This document shows positions 32,921 through 47,719 of a stretch of 64,000 nucleotides of DNA, piece after piece; within the stretch, counting starts at the first letter, position 1, and every line of letters starts with the position of its first letter. The stretch lies in the NCBI RefSeq assembly GCF_902498185.1, contig NZ_CABVIX010000004.1:309025-373024 (forward strand), written 5' to 3'. Made by a program: the position numbers and the translations under genes. The notes beneath the pieces were generated by a model, which saw nothing but the letters and a program-made list of their open reading frames with translations, was not told the DNA's origin and ran no database searches. This DNA comes from Pseudomonas fluorescens. GTDB lineage: Bacteria > Pseudomonadota > Gammaproteobacteria > Pseudomonadales > Pseudomonadaceae.

Positions 32921-33950
32921 CCGGGTCGCTGGCTCCCTCGTCGGCGCCACCCAGGCGCGCCCGGTATTCGCTCGGGGTGGCATCGAACCAGCGCCGGAAC
33001 GCCCGGTAGAAATTGCTGGGGTCGGCGAAGCCAAGCAGGTAGGCGGTTTCCAGCAGCGTCATGCCTGGTTGCGCCAGGTACTGTTCGGCCAGTTCGCGAC
33101 GGGTATCGTCGAGCAGGGTCTGAAAGCTGGTGCCCTCCTCCTGCAGACGGCGCTGCAGGGTGCGCTGAGACAGGTGCAGGGCCTGGGCGACCGTCTCGCG
33201 CTTGGGCTCGCCCAAGGGCAAGATCCTGCACAATACCTGCCGTGCCCGGTGCGTCACCCGGCTTTCGGAAAAGCGCGCCAGGTACTCCCCCGCGAACCGG
33301 TCATGCAGTGTCGCCATGGCCTCGTTGGCGGTCGGCAGCGGCGCCTCCATGTCGGCCCGCTCCAGCACTAGCGCGTCATGCGGCGCGCCGAACAGCAGCG
33401 GTGAATGGAAGGCGGTCTTGTAGGGCTCGACATCCTTGGGCTGCGGCCCCTGAATGAGCACCCGCCGCGGCTGGATCGCCCGCCCGCTGAGCCAGCTGCA
33501 CAGGGCCAGTGCGCAGGCCAGCGATGCCTCGGCGCTGTGCCGGGTTGGCGGCAGATGATCGCCGTGGACGGTGAGCACCAGGACATAGCCGTCCGGTTCA
33601 AGACGAAAGCTCAGGTCGGAGCTTTCAGCGATGATGCGCTGATAGCGCACCAGCCGCTGGAAGCCTTCGGCCAAGGTGCGGCTGGACATCAGCGCATACC
33701 CCACCACGTGGAACGAAGCCGGGCGCACCACCCGGGCCATGTTCAAGCCGATGGCATGATTGCCGGACAGTTCCACGGCCAACTGCCAGAGCCGGGTCAT
33801 GGAGTCCTGGGGAAAACGGGCGTCGGGGTCATCCAGCGCGGAAAAATCCAGCCCGAGCTGCCTGAACATGGCGCGACAGTCGAGCCCTTCAAGCTCGAGT
33901 GCCTTGACGATCCCTGATGCCCAGCTTGCTGACGTGGTTCTCTCGCTCAT
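32877..33950 (-). CDS. AraC-family regulator with arabinose-binding-like N-terminal domain
   Basis: 357 residues. The N-terminal two thirds match the Arabinose_bd family found in OruR-like regulators (VRPASFHVVGYALMSSRTLA). The C-terminal ~100 hold the AraC double helix-turn-helix (TVAQALHLSQRTLQRRLQEE, LETAYLLGFADPSNFYRAFR). Its target and effector are unknown; no catabolic operon lies beside it. The 3' end overlaps trkH tail-to-tail by 44 bases, so mutual antisense effects are possible. Confidence 0.88.
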   Translation of the reverse strand: MSERTTSASWASGIVKALELEGLDCRAMFRQLGLDFSALDDPDARFPQDSMTRLWQLAVELSGNHAIGLNMARVVRPASFHVVGYALMSSRTLAEGFQRLVRYQRIIAESSDLSFRLEPDGYVLVLTVHGDHLPPTRHSAEASLACALALCSWLSGRAIQPRRVLIQGPQPKDVEPYKTAFHSPLLFGAPHDALVLERADMEAPLPTANEAMATLHDRFAGEYLARFSESRVTHRARQVLCRILPLGEPKRETVAQALHLSQRTLQRRLQEEGTSFQTLLDDTRRELAEQYLAQPGMTLLETAYLLGFADPSNFYRAFRRWFDATPSEYRARLGGADEGASDPVNAARTQACTAPGP

Positions 33951-34009
33951 GACAGGCTTCTTGTGCTTCCTGCGGTGAATCCAAGGATACTCAAATGGCG
34001 CTTATTGTC

Positions 34010-34024
34010 ACTGGCCTGGCCAGT
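34010..34024. promoter_or_regulatory. Palindrome between the AraC and DUF962 genes
   Basis: ACTGGCC-T-GGCCAGT, seven-base perfect arms, 60 bases before the AraC start and 75 before the DUF962 start, flanked by GTCAC on both sides. It could be the regulator's own operator; binder not shown. Confidence 0.35.
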
Positions 34025-34098
34025 TAGTCACTCTAGACTCGAATCAGGCTCCGTGCCGTGTATCCTCAACAATAACGAGCGCTTTCGGAAGCACCGCC

Positions 34099-34410
34099 AT
34101 GAACCGCACAGTGCAGTACCGCAGCTTTGCCCAGTTCTATCCCTATTACCTGGGCGAGCACAGCAATCCCACCTGCCGGCGCCTGCATTTTGTCGGCACC
34201 AGCCTGGTCATCGCCCTGCTTGCCTACAGCATAGCCAGCGCAAGCTGGTTGCTGTTGCTGGCGTTGCCAGTCGTGGGCTACGGGTTTGCCTGGATCGGCC
34301 ATTTCTTCTTCGAAAAGAACAGACCGGCGACCTTCACCCATCCGCTGTACAGCCTGCTCGGCGACTTCGCCATGTTTCGTGACATCTTGCTTGGCAAGGT
34401 CAGCCTTTGA
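34099..34410 (+). CDS. DUF962 (Mpo1-like) membrane protein
   Basis: 103 residues. The family pattern is YYLGEHSNPTCRRLHFVGT near the start, with conserved histidines, two hydrophobic segments, and GFAWIGHFFFEKNRPATFTH toward the end. Eukaryotic Mpo1 is an iron-dependent dioxygenase of 2-hydroxy fatty acids using such histidines. The bacterial role is unknown. It is followed 64 bases later by an EamA exporter. Confidence 0.88.
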   Translation: MNRTVQYRSFAQFYPYYLGEHSNPTCRRLHFVGTSLVIALLAYSIASASWLLLLALPVVGYGFAWIGHFFFEKNRPATFTHPLYSLLGDFAMFRDILLGKVSL

Positions 34411-34474
34411 GACATAAGGTCTGAGCAATTTGTCGGACTTCCTGTGCGGCAATGTTGTGCCAACAAGGATCTCC

Positions 34475-35362
34475 ATGAATCACCGTACCGCACTCGGCGC
34501 CCTGCATATCGGCGCGCTGTTCTTTGGACTGACTGGCGTTTTCGGCAAGCTCGCCAGTGCCGGCCCCTCTGTCATCGTGTTCGGCCGCGCCGCGTTTGCC
34601 GTGCTTGCCCTGGGCCTGTTCGTCGGGCTCGCGCGCCAGGCCTGGCGCCCACTGCAAGCCGTGGACGTGCGCAAGCTGGTGCTGGGCGGCGTGCTGCTGG
34701 CCGGGCACTGGATAAGCTTCTTCGTTGCCGTCAAGGTCGGCGGGGTGGCGATCGCGACCCTCGGTTTCGCCAGTTTTCCCGCCTTTACGGTGATCCTCGA
34801 AGGGCTGCTGTTCCGCGAGCGCATCCGGCGCAACGAGATTGTGCTGGTGGTGTTGGTCAGCATTGGCCTGGTGCTGGTCACCCCGGCCTTCGACTTCGCC
34901 AGCCAGGCTACCGCCGGCCTGCTCTGGGCACTGCTCTGCGGCTTGCTGTTCGCGCTGTTGTCACTGGTCAACCGCGCAGGGTCGGGACGCATTCCCGCCG
35001 TGCAGGCCGCGTTGTGCCAGAACGCAGTCGTCGCGTTGTGCGTGCTGCCGCTGGCAGGCCCTGTCCTGTCCAGCGTGCCGGCCATGGACTGGCTGTGGAT
35101 CGGCCTGCTCGGGGTGTTCTGCACCGGTGTCGCACACAGCCTGTTTGTCGCCAGCCTGGCGGTGATCAAGGCGCGTACCGCTGCGGTGGTGTTCGCCATG
35201 GAGCCGATCTACGGTATCGCCATGGCGTGGCTGATCTTCGCTGAAACTCCCACCCCGCGCATGCTGACCGGGGGCGCGCTGATCATCTTCGCCATCGTGA
35301 TCTCCAGCCGCATGGCCACTAGCCACGCCGGAAAAGCCAAGGTACTGGCCGAAGGCGCCTAA
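34475..35362 (+). CDS. EamA/DMT-family exporter
   Basis: 295 residues, ten predicted membrane segments in two EamA repeats, each of about 140. The start is at 34475 (MNHRTALGALHIGALFFGLT) with AAGGAT upstream; an in-frame codon at 34430 has no ribosome site. EamA repeat endings are visible as FPAFTVILEGLLFRERI and MEPIYGIAMAWLIFAETPT. Substrate not predictable; relatives export amino acids or metabolites. It overlaps the convergent SelW-like gene by 4 bases. Confidence 0.88.
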   Translation: MNHRTALGALHIGALFFGLTGVFGKLASAGPSVIVFGRAAFAVLALGLFVGLARQAWRPLQAVDVRKLVLGGVLLAGHWISFFVAVKVGGVAIATLGFASFPAFTVILEGLLFRERIRRNEIVLVVLVSIGLVLVTPAFDFASQATAGLLWALLCGLLFALLSLVNRAGSGRIPAVQAALCQNAVVALCVLPLAGPVLSSVPAMDWLWIGLLGVFCTGVAHSLFVASLAVIKARTAAVVFAMEPIYGIAMAWLIFAETPTPRMLTGGALIIFAIVISSRMATSHAGKAKVLAEGA

Positions 35363-35640
35363 CGGTCGTTGTGGCCCAGGTCGCGCTGCGGGTCGATCTG
35401 GTCACGCACGCGCTGCTTCAGCGCCTTGGCTTCGGGGAAGCCGCCGTCGGCCTTGCGCTCCCAGATCTGCACGCCATTGCAGGTGATGCGAAACGCACCG
35501 CCGGTGGCGGGCTCGAGCGCGACCCGGGCGAGGTCGTCGGCAAAGGTGCTGAGCAGTTCCTGGGCCAGCCAGGCGGCACGCAACAGCCATTGGCACTGGG
35601 TGCAATAGGTGATGACAATTTCAGGCTTTGTCTGACTCAT
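35359..35640 (-). CDS. SelT/SelW/SelH (Rdx) family protein
   Basis: 93 residues with the thioredoxin-like redox start IVITYCTQCQW, a CxxC motif where animal selenoprotein W has CxxU, and the family strand GGAFRITCNGVQIWERKADGGFPEAK. A thiol redox role is inferred for the family. The ATG is at 35640. It is the usual Pseudomonas cysteine version. Confidence 0.9.
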   Translation of the reverse strand: MSQTKPEIVITYCTQCQWLLRAAWLAQELLSTFADDLARVALEPATGGAFRITCNGVQIWERKADGGFPEAKALKQRVRDQIDPQRDLGHNDR

Positions 35641-35709
35641 TGGGAAACGTCCTACAACAGGTGGGCGCGCTTATACTAGCCGTCTTTGCCCCTTGTTCCG
35701 AGACTCAAG

Positions 35710-37896
35710 ATGCCCCGCCTGCTGTTCTGCGTGTTGCTGTCGATCTGCTGTGGCCCGCTGCTGGCCGCCGAGCAAGCCCGCCCCAAGGTGGGCCTGGTAC
35801 TCTCGGGCGGCGCCGCGCGCGGCCTTGCGCACATCGGCGTGCTCAAGGCACTGGAAGAACAGGGCGTACGGATCGACGCCATTGCTGGCACCAGCATGGG
35901 CGCGGTGGTGGGCGGCTTGTACGCCTCCGGTTACAAGGTCGAGGAACTGGAAAAACTGGCGCTGGAGATCGACTGGCAGCAGGCGCTGTCCGACGCCCCG
36001 CCTCGCCGGGATGTACCCTTTCGACGCAAGCAGGATGACCGCGATTTCCTGGTCAAGCAGAAGCTGAGCTTTCGCGACGATGGCAGCCTCGGCCTGCCGC
36101 TGGGGGTGATCCAGGGGCAGAACCTGGCACTGCTGCTGGAAAGCAAGCTGGCCCATACCGCCGACACCCGCGACTTCGACCAGTTGCCGATCCCGTTCCG
36201 AGCCGTAGCCACCGATATCGCCAGCGGCGAGAAGGTAGTGTTCCGCCGTGGCCACCTGCCCCAGGTCATCCGTGCCAGCATGTCGATCCCGGCGGTATTC
36301 GCCCCGGTCGAACTGGACGGTCGCCTGCTGGTCGATGGCGGCATGGTCGACAACATCCCGCTGGACGTGGTGCGCGAAATGGGGGTGGACGTGGCCATCG
36401 TGGTCGATATCGGCACGCCTCTGCGCAACCGCAAGCAACTGGCGACCGTGGTCGATGTGCTCAACCAGTCGATAACCCTCATGACCCGGCGTAACTCCGA
36501 GGAGCAACTGGCTGCCGTGCGCAGCGACGACGTCCTCATCCAGCCCTCACTCGCAAGCTACGGCTCGACCGACTTTGGCAGCGCGCGCGAGATGATCGAG
36601 GCAGGCTATCGGGCAACCCGGATTCTCGATACGCGCCTGGCGGTGCTGCGTCAGCCTGAAGGCGACCGCGAGCTGGCCGTGGCGCGTTCGCCACGCCAGC
36701 GCACGCCGGTGATCACTGCGATCAGGGTAGAGAACGACTCCAAGGTAAGCGACGACGTGATCCGCTACTACATCCGCCAGCCTGTGGGGCAACCGCTGGA
36801 GCTCGATCGCCTGCAGACCGATATGGGCACCTTGTACGGCCTGGATTATTTCGACCGGGTGCAATACCGGGTGGTGCACAAGGGCGATGACCATACCCTG
36901 GTAATCAACGCACGCGGCAAGCGCGGCGGCACCGACTACCTGCGCCTGGGCCTGAACCTGTCCGATGACATGCGAGGCGACAGCGCCTTCAATCTCGGCG
37001 CGAGCTACCGGGTGAACGGCATCAACCAGCTCGGCGCCGAGTGGCTGACCCGTGCGCAGATCGGTGACCAGCAGGAACTCTACAGCGAGTTCTACCAGCC
37101 GCTGGACACCGGCTCGCGCTACTTCATCGCGCCCTACCTCGACCTGGGCTCGCAGAACATCGAAGCTACCCTGGACAACGATCCGGTCGCCGAATACCGG
37201 CTTGAGCGCTATGGGTTCGGCCTCAACCTGGGGCGGCAGATCGGCACCTACGGCGAGGTACGCCTGGGGGTTGGCAAGGCATGGGGCGAAGCCAACGTGC
37301 GCATCGGCGCCCAGGACTTGCCCAAGGTGAGCTTCAACGAAGGTTTCTACGACCTAAAGTATTCGTTCGACACGCTGGATAATGTCTACTTTCCGCATAG
37401 CGGCGAAGACATCAGCCTGGCCGCGCGCCAGTACGACAAGGCGCTGGACTCGGATTTCCGTTACCGGCAATGGGAATTCAACCTGGACAAGGCCATCAGC
37501 CTCGGTGCCAACACCTGGGTGCTGGGCGGGCGGTATGGCCGCACGCTGGACGAGGCGCCGGTAGTGACTTCGAGCTTCGTCCTGGGTGGCGCCCGGCAGT
37601 TGTCAGGCTTTCGCCAGGACTCGGTGTCCGGGCAGAACATCAGCCTGATGCGGATCGTGTATTACCGCCGGCTGACCCCGCAGGCCTACCTGCCCCTGGA
37701 TTTCCCGCTGTACCTGGGCGGCTCGCTGGAACGCGGGCGCGCCTGGAACAACGACAACGAGTTCGACAGTGGCTACATCAACGCGGCGAGTATCTTCCTC
37801 GGCATCGAGACACCGCTGGGGCCGCTGAACCTCAGCTATGGAGCCAACAGTGAGAACCAGAAGGCGCTGTACCTGAATCTGGGGCACACGTTCTAG
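35710..37896 (+). CDS. plpD: Patatin-like phospholipase with Omp85-type barrel (PlpD-like, type Vd autotransporter)
   Basis: 728 residues from the ATG at 35710, which opens a signal peptide ending near AAEQA. Patatin domain: oxyanion motif SGGAARG, nucleophile serine in GTSMG and catalytic aspartate in DGGMVDN. A POTRA-like linker follows (about 335-405), then a beta-barrel of the bacterial surface antigen family ending in LYLNLGHTF with a terminal phenylalanine. This is the layout of P. aeruginosa PlpD, whose lipase is carried across the outer membrane by its own barrel. Whether the passenger is cleaved here is not visible. Confidence 0.9.
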   Translation: MPRLLFCVLLSICCGPLLAAEQARPKVGLVLSGGAARGLAHIGVLKALEEQGVRIDAIAGTSMGAVVGGLYASGYKVEELEKLALEIDWQQALSDAPPRRDVPFRRKQDDRDFLVKQKLSFRDDGSLGLPLGVIQGQNLALLLESKLAHTADTRDFDQLPIPFRAVATDIASGEKVVFRRGHLPQVIRASMSIPAVFAPVELDGRLLVDGGMVDNIPLDVVREMGVDVAIVVDIGTPLRNRKQLATVVDVLNQSITLMTRRNSEEQLAAVRSDDVLIQPSLASYGSTDFGSAREMIEAGYRATRILDTRLAVLRQPEGDRELAVARSPRQRTPVITAIRVENDSKVSDDVIRYYIRQPVGQPLELDRLQTDMGTLYGLDYFDRVQYRVVHKGDDHTLVINARGKRGGTDYLRLGLNLSDDMRGDSAFNLGASYRVNGINQLGAEWLTRAQIGDQQELYSEFYQPLDTGSRYFIAPYLDLGSQNIEATLDNDPVAEYRLERYGFGLNLGRQIGTYGEVRLGVGKAWGEANVRIGAQDLPKVSFNEGFYDLKYSFDTLDNVYFPHSGEDISLAARQYDKALDSDFRYRQWEFNLDKAISLGANTWVLGGRYGRTLDEAPVVTSSFVLGGARQLSGFRQDSVSGQNISLMRIVYYRRLTPQAYLPLDFPLYLGGSLERGRAWNNDNEFDSGYINAASIFLGIETPLGPLNLSYGANSENQKALYLNLGHTF

Positions 37897-37915
37897 CTTC
37901 TACCCCAGGCAGGCG

Positions 37916-38353
37916 TCAGGACTTTTCCAGGTTGCCGAGAATCTTGGCATGCACCCGCATGCACACATCGAGATCGGCTTCGTCGACGCCCATGAACAGC
38001 TCCACGCGCAGCTCGTTGGCAATGGTCTCGATCTGGTCGATCAGCGGCTTGGCAGGCGGACACAGCAGGATCTTCTTCGCGCGCCGGTCTTCCACTACCG
38101 CCTGGCGCCGGACCAGCCCCTGGCTTTCCAGGCTGTCGAGCAAGCGCGCCAGGGTGGGGCCTTCGACGCCAACACTCTTGGCCAGCTCGCGTTGGGTCGG
38201 GGCGTCTTCGAAGCGGGCCAGGTGCAGCAACACCAGCCAGCGCGCCTGGGACAGATTCAGCCCGGCCAGGCGGCGGTCCAGCTCGGCACGCCAGCCGCGG
38301 GACATCTGCGCCAGTTGCATGCCGAAGCGGTGTTGGTTGTCGGTCAGGGGCAT
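37916..38353 (-). CDS. MarR-family transcriptional regulator
   Basis: 145 residues with the winged helix-turn-helix (TQRELAKSVGVEGPTLARLL, then a wing with RRQAVVEDRRAKKILL). The ATG at 38353 (MPLTDNQHRFGMQL) is chosen over an upstream TTG. SlyA/HpaR-like. Overlapping palindromes 20-40 bases upstream point to autoregulation. Its neighbours are the patatin gene (convergent) and recQ (same strand, upstream); the controlled genes are unknown. Confidence 0.9.
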   Translation of the reverse strand: MPLTDNQHRFGMQLAQMSRGWRAELDRRLAGLNLSQARWLVLLHLARFEDAPTQRELAKSVGVEGPTLARLLDSLESQGLVRRQAVVEDRRAKKILLCPPAKPLIDQIETIANELRVELFMGVDEADLDVCMRVHAKILGNLEKS

Positions 38354-38372
38354 AAGCAACTCAATCAACAGA

Positions 38373-38393
38373 ACTAATTATTAGTCAGCTAAT
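38373..38393. promoter_or_regulatory. Overlapping palindromes upstream of the marR-type gene
   Basis: ACTAAT-T-ATTAGT (38373-38385) overlaps ATTAG-TCAG-CTAAT (38380-38393). Two A/T-rich inverted repeats of this size directly before a MarR gene are the classical form of a MarR autoregulatory operator. Confidence 0.6.
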
Positions 38394-38424
38394 CATGCTC
38401 CGGGCCAACAGGCAAGGCTTGCGC

Positions 38425-40560
38425 TCAAAGTTCGAACTCCGCCGCCAGCGCCGCACGCACGCAATACAGCACGCCCTCTGGGACCCGCTTGCTGAATTGC
38501 TCGGCAATCGCGGAAACCGGCGGCAGTTCGCCCTCTCCATCGAGAAAAGCGTCCTGGATCTCGCAGAGCAGGTCTTCGGGCAGGTCCAGCGCCTGGTCCA
38601 GGCTCAGTTCCTGCCGGCCAAGGGACTCCGCCAGCAGGCTGTAGACGTTCTTCTCGCTGCAATCGAGCTGGCCGGCGATCTGCGCCGGGGTCATGCCCGC
38701 GCGGGCCAGGCTGATCAGTTCGTGGCGCAGATCGACCACCACCCTCGGCGTGTCGCCGCCACCGCCCAGCACTTCGAGGAAGGCCTGGCCGTAGCGCTCC
38801 AGCTTGCGTGCGCCGACGCCACTGACACGGCCCATCTCGCTGAGGCTGGTCGGCTGGCTGCGCAGCATCTCGAGCAAGGTCGAGTCGGGGAAGATGACAT
38901 ACGGCGGCACGCTGTGCTCTTCGGCCAGCTTGCGCCGCAAAGCACGCAGGGCTTCCCACTGCTCGCGCTCTTCGCCCCGCACCAGCTGGCTGGCAGGGCT
39001 ACCGCCGGACGAGCCGGACTTGGACGAGGTCTGCGGCTTGAGGTCGCGCCGCAGCTGCAGGTTGACCTCGCCGCGCAGCAGCGGCCGACAGCTATCGGAA
39101 AGTCTCAGGCCACCGTAGCCTTCGAGGTCGATGTCCACCAGCCCGCGAGCCACCAACTGGCGGAACAGCGACCGCCACTCGCTTTCAGCCATGGCTTTGC
39201 CGACACCGAACACCGCCAGTTTGTCGTGACCGAAATTACGCACCTTTTCGTTGTCACGGCCCAGGAGCACGTCGACCAGATGGCCGACGCCGTAGCGCTG
39301 GCCGGTGCGGAACACCGCAGAGAGGCCCTGGCGGGCGGGTTCGGTGGCGTCCCAGGTCTGCACCTGGTCGACGCAGTTGTCACAATGCCCGCAGGGTTGC
39401 TCGAGGATCTCGTCGAAATAGGCCAGCAGCGCCTGGCGGCGGCAGCGGGTTTCCTCGCACAGGGCCAGCATGGCGTCGAGCTTGTGCTGCTCGACCCGCT
39501 TGTGCCGCTCGTCCCCCTCGGAGTTCTGCAGCATCTGCTTGAGCATCACCATGTCCTGCAGGCCGTAGGCCATCCAGGCGTCGGCGGGCAGGCCGTCACG
39601 GCCGGCGCGGCCGGTTTCCTGGTAGTAGGCTTCCAGCGACTTGGGCAAGTCGAGGTGGGCGACGAAGCGCACGTTTGGCTTGTCGATGCCCATGCCGAAG
39701 GCGATCGTGGCCACCATGATCAACCCCTCCTCGTTGAGGAAGCGCCGCTGGTTCGCCGCACGCGTCTCGGCTGGCAGCCCCGCGTGATAGGGCAATGCGG
39801 GGAAGCCCTGATCGCAGAGAAAACTGGCGGTCTCGTCGACTTTCTTGCGCGACAGGCAGTAGACGATGCCCGCATTGCCGCGGCGCTCGCCAAGAAACGC
39901 CAGCAACTGCTTGCGAGGCTGCTCCTTGGGCACGATGCGGTAGAAGATATTGGGCCGGTCGAAGCTCGACAGGAACCGCTCGGCGCCCTGCAGGTGCAGG
40001 CGGTTGACGATTTCCTCGCGGGTACGCATGTCGGCCGTGGCGGTCAGGGCGATGCGCGGGACATGCGGGAACAGCTCGGCCAACTGGCCCAGTTGCAGGT
40101 ACTCGGGGCGGAAATCATGCCCCCACTGCGAAACGCAATGCGCTTCGTCGATGGCGAACAGGGCGATGTCCAGATTGCGCAGGAAATCCAGCATGCGCGG
40201 CTGCACCAGGCGCTCGGGGGCCAGGTAGAGCATCTTGATCTCGCCGCGGCGCAAGCGGTCGGCCAGCTCGCGCTGCTGGTCGTTGCTGAGCGTCGAGTTG
40301 AGCGCAGCGGCGGCCACGCCCAGTTCATCGAGGGTCGCCACCTGGTCGTCCATCAGCGCGATCAGCGGCGACACCACGACGGTCAGGCCCGGGCGCAGCA
40401 GCCCCGGCACCTGGAAGCACAGCGACTTGCCGCCGCCGGTGGGCATCAGCACCAGGGCGTCGCCGCCATTGGCCACGCATTCGATGATTGCCCCCTGGCG
40501 GCCACGGAAACTGTCGTAACCGAAGACATCCTTGAGAACGCGCTGAGCCTGTTCGAGCAT
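38425..40560 (-). CDS. recQ: ATP-dependent DNA helicase RecQ
   Basis: 711 residues from the ATG at 40560 ([20 protein letters not shown]) with GGAG upstream. Motif I is [12 protein letters not shown] box [15 protein letters not shown], and the aromatic-rich loop follows. RecQ zinc site: C in CEETRCRRQ and CGHCDNC. Then come the RQC winged helix, the HRDC domain (about 520-600) and a C-terminal helix-turn-helix extension of ~100 residues ([20 protein letters not shown]). It acts in recombination repair and replication restart. It is divergent from the YecA-family gene. Confidence 0.96.
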   Translation of the reverse strand: MLEQAQRVLKDVFGYDSFRGRQGAIIECVANGGDALVLMPTGGGKSLCFQVPGLLRPGLTVVVSPLIALMDDQVATLDELGVAAAALNSTLSNDQQRELADRLRRGEIKMLYLAPERLVQPRMLDFLRNLDIALFAIDEAHCVSQWGHDFRPEYLQLGQLAELFPHVPRIALTATADMRTREEIVNRLHLQGAERFLSSFDRPNIFYRIVPKEQPRKQLLAFLGERRGNAGIVYCLSRKKVDETASFLCDQGFPALPYHAGLPAETRAANQRRFLNEEGLIMVATIAFGMGIDKPNVRFVAHLDLPKSLEAYYQETGRAGRDGLPADAWMAYGLQDMVMLKQMLQNSEGDERHKRVEQHKLDAMLALCEETRCRRQALLAYFDEILEQPCGHCDNCVDQVQTWDATEPARQGLSAVFRTGQRYGVGHLVDVLLGRDNEKVRNFGHDKLAVFGVGKAMAESEWRSLFRQLVARGLVDIDLEGYGGLRLSDSCRPLLRGEVNLQLRRDLKPQTSSKSGSSGGSPASQLVRGEEREQWEALRALRRKLAEEHSVPPYVIFPDSTLLEMLRSQPTSLSEMGRVSGVGARKLERYGQAFLEVLGGGGDTPRVVVDLRHELISLARAGMTPAQIAGQLDCSEKNVYSLLAESLGRQELSLDQALDLPEDLLCEIQDAFLDGEGELPPVSAIAEQFSKRVPEGVLYCVRAALAAEFEL

Positions 40561-40805
40561 AGAAACTCCAAAATATCGCCGTGCCATCCTGAACACAGGC
40601 TGGACGAAAAACCCGTCTGCCGCCCTGACAAATGCGTAAGCGGTTTTTTCCAGGCCCCGGGCACCGCTGCCCCTGGCCGAAAACCGCGAAGTATACCCCA
40701 GCCTGCCCCTGCACAGGACGCTTGGCGATAGGCGTCTTCCTTTGCATCGAACCGGCTGCAAGGTGCTAGAATTCACTATCGTTTATTCCCCAAGGTAGCC
40801 CTGTA

Positions 40806-41393
40806 ATGTCCTTCGCCGAGCAATTGACCCGCCTGCAAGCCTTCCTCGACGCCGATGAGCTGCACGAAGAAGCGCTGGACTACGTTGCCGCCCACGGCTA
40901 CCTGACCGCGCTGTCGATCTGTTCCGAAGCCGTTCCGGAACGCGAATGGATCGACGCTCTCTTCGCCGAAGAGCCACATTACAACGACGACGCCCAGCGC
41001 CAGGAGATCGAGTCGACCCTGATCGCCCTGCAGGCTCACATCGCCCGCCAGCTGGCCAGCGATGAAGAATTCGAGCTGCCATGCGACCTGGACCTCACCG
41101 ACGAGCCGGACGACTCCGAGCTGCGCGGCTGGTGCATCGGCTTCATGGAAGGCGTGTTCCTGCGTGAAGAGGCCTGGTTCGAGAACGCCGAAGAGGAAGT
41201 CAGCGAGATGCTGCTGCCGATCATGGTCGGCTCGGGGCTGTTCGACGAGCAACCCGAGTTCGCCGATATCGCCAGCAACGCCAACCTGCAGGACGACATG
41301 ATCGTGCAGATCCCCGAAGCACTGACCGCCTTGTACCTGCTGCTGCACGCGCCGGACGAGAAGCCAGCACTGCTCAAGCCCCGCCACCACTGA
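40806..41393 (+). CDS. YecA/YgfB-family (UPF0149) protein
   Basis: 195 residues, strongly acidic and helical, starting MSFAEQLTRLQAFLDADELH. The family signature RGWCIGFMEGVFLREEAW is clear near residue 103. No SEC-type zinc tail is present, unlike longer YecA proteins. Function unknown. The stop is directly followed by the GTG of the DUF454 gene, so they form a two-gene operon. Confidence 0.87.
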   Translation: MSFAEQLTRLQAFLDADELHEEALDYVAAHGYLTALSICSEAVPEREWIDALFAEEPHYNDDAQRQEIESTLIALQAHIARQLASDEEFELPCDLDLTDEPDDSELRGWCIGFMEGVFLREEAWFENAEEEVSEMLLPIMVGSGLFDEQPEFADIASNANLQDDMIVQIPEALTALYLLLHAPDEKPALLKPRHH

Positions 41394-41768
41394 GTGCGGC
41401 CGGTGCGTTACCTGCTGCTGGCCGTCGGCTGGCTCAGCGTGGCGCTGGGGGTGATCGGGATCTTCCTCCCGGTGCTGCCGACCACCCCGTTCCTGCTACT
41501 GGCGGCTGCCTGCTTTGCCCGCAGCTCGCCCCGCTTTCACCACTGGCTGGTCACTCATCCGCGCTTGGGGCCGTGGATTCGTGACTACCTGAGCGGTGAA
41601 GGCATTCCCCTGAAGGGCAAGGTCTACGCCATCGGGTTGATGTGGATGAGTATCGGCCTGTCCTGCTACCTCGTGCCCCTTCCCTGGGCACGGGCGTTCA
41701 TGCTGACCAGCGCGGTGCTGGTGACGGCGTATATCCTCAAGCAGAAAACCCTGCGCCGTTCGGACTGA
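41394..41768 (+). CDS. DUF454 (YbaN-like) inner-membrane protein
   Basis: 124 residues, three to four hydrophobic segments, with the family block GVIGIFLPVLPTTPFLLLAA and a CFARSSPRFHHWL segment. It starts with a GTG that immediately follows the upstream stop; a second in-frame GTG three codons later is possible. Both lack an independent ribosome site, which fits translational coupling. Function unknown. Confidence 0.87.
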   Translation: MRPVRYLLLAVGWLSVALGVIGIFLPVLPTTPFLLLAAACFARSSPRFHHWLVTHPRLGPWIRDYLSGEGIPLKGKVYAIGLMWMSIGLSCYLVPLPWARAFMLTSAVLVTAYILKQKTLRRSD

Positions 41769-41796
41769 TCACTGGTCTTGCTTCGGCTGGTTTTTC

Positions 41797-47295
<5,499 letters not shown>

Positions 47296-47719
47296 GAGCG
47301 CACGTCTCCATTGCCTGGAAGATTCCTTGCACGTCAGGTGCGCTGATTGGGCAGAGCCAGTGATGGAAATCGGAAAAAGGCTAACCTACTAAATCGTCAA
47401 TAAAATGTCGCCAATTTCCAGATTGCCATCATTCTCTCCATCACATTCAGGCCCATGCTGCAAAAAAATGGGAACTTTCTTCGATGCCCACAAAATCGCA
47501 CTGTTGCGCGGCTGTTGCAGTCAACTTATTAGAACAATGTCGCGGATTTCTTAGACGGCGTAAGTTTTTTTCCGCATAGTATGTATGCCAAAAACGTCTT
47601 AGCTTGACCGGTAAATGTTCTTAGCTCTGTTGTTACAAACCTGAGACGGTTTGACTCTTATATTTCGTCATTTTTTTGGCGAACGCAGCATCCTTTTTGA
47701 AATCAGGGAGAAGTACCCC
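47296..47719. other. Divergent control region between adhesin and TolC-like genes
   Basis: 424 bases, clearly A/T-richer than its flanks and without a gene. It contains a FleQ-like box on the adhesin side, and the repeats TCTTAGCT (47597-47604 and 47619-47626, 22-base period) on the exporter side. A run of T near 47565 precedes a likely promoter for the exporter operon. Confidence 0.65.
47396..47409. promoter_or_regulatory. FleQ-like box upstream of the adhesin gene
   Basis: GTCAATAAAATGTC matches the FleQ consensus GTCANTAAATTGAC at all but two positions. FleQ is the c-di-GMP-responsive regulator of flagella and biofilm genes in Pseudomonas and controls lap genes in P. putida. The box lies 101-114 bases before the adhesin start. 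Confidence 0.55.

Noticed and set aside
40640..40680. Terminator hairpin between recQ and the YecA-family gene
   Set aside because: The T run precedes the stem on the plus strand and becomes A residues on the other; the order is wrong for a Rho-independent terminator.
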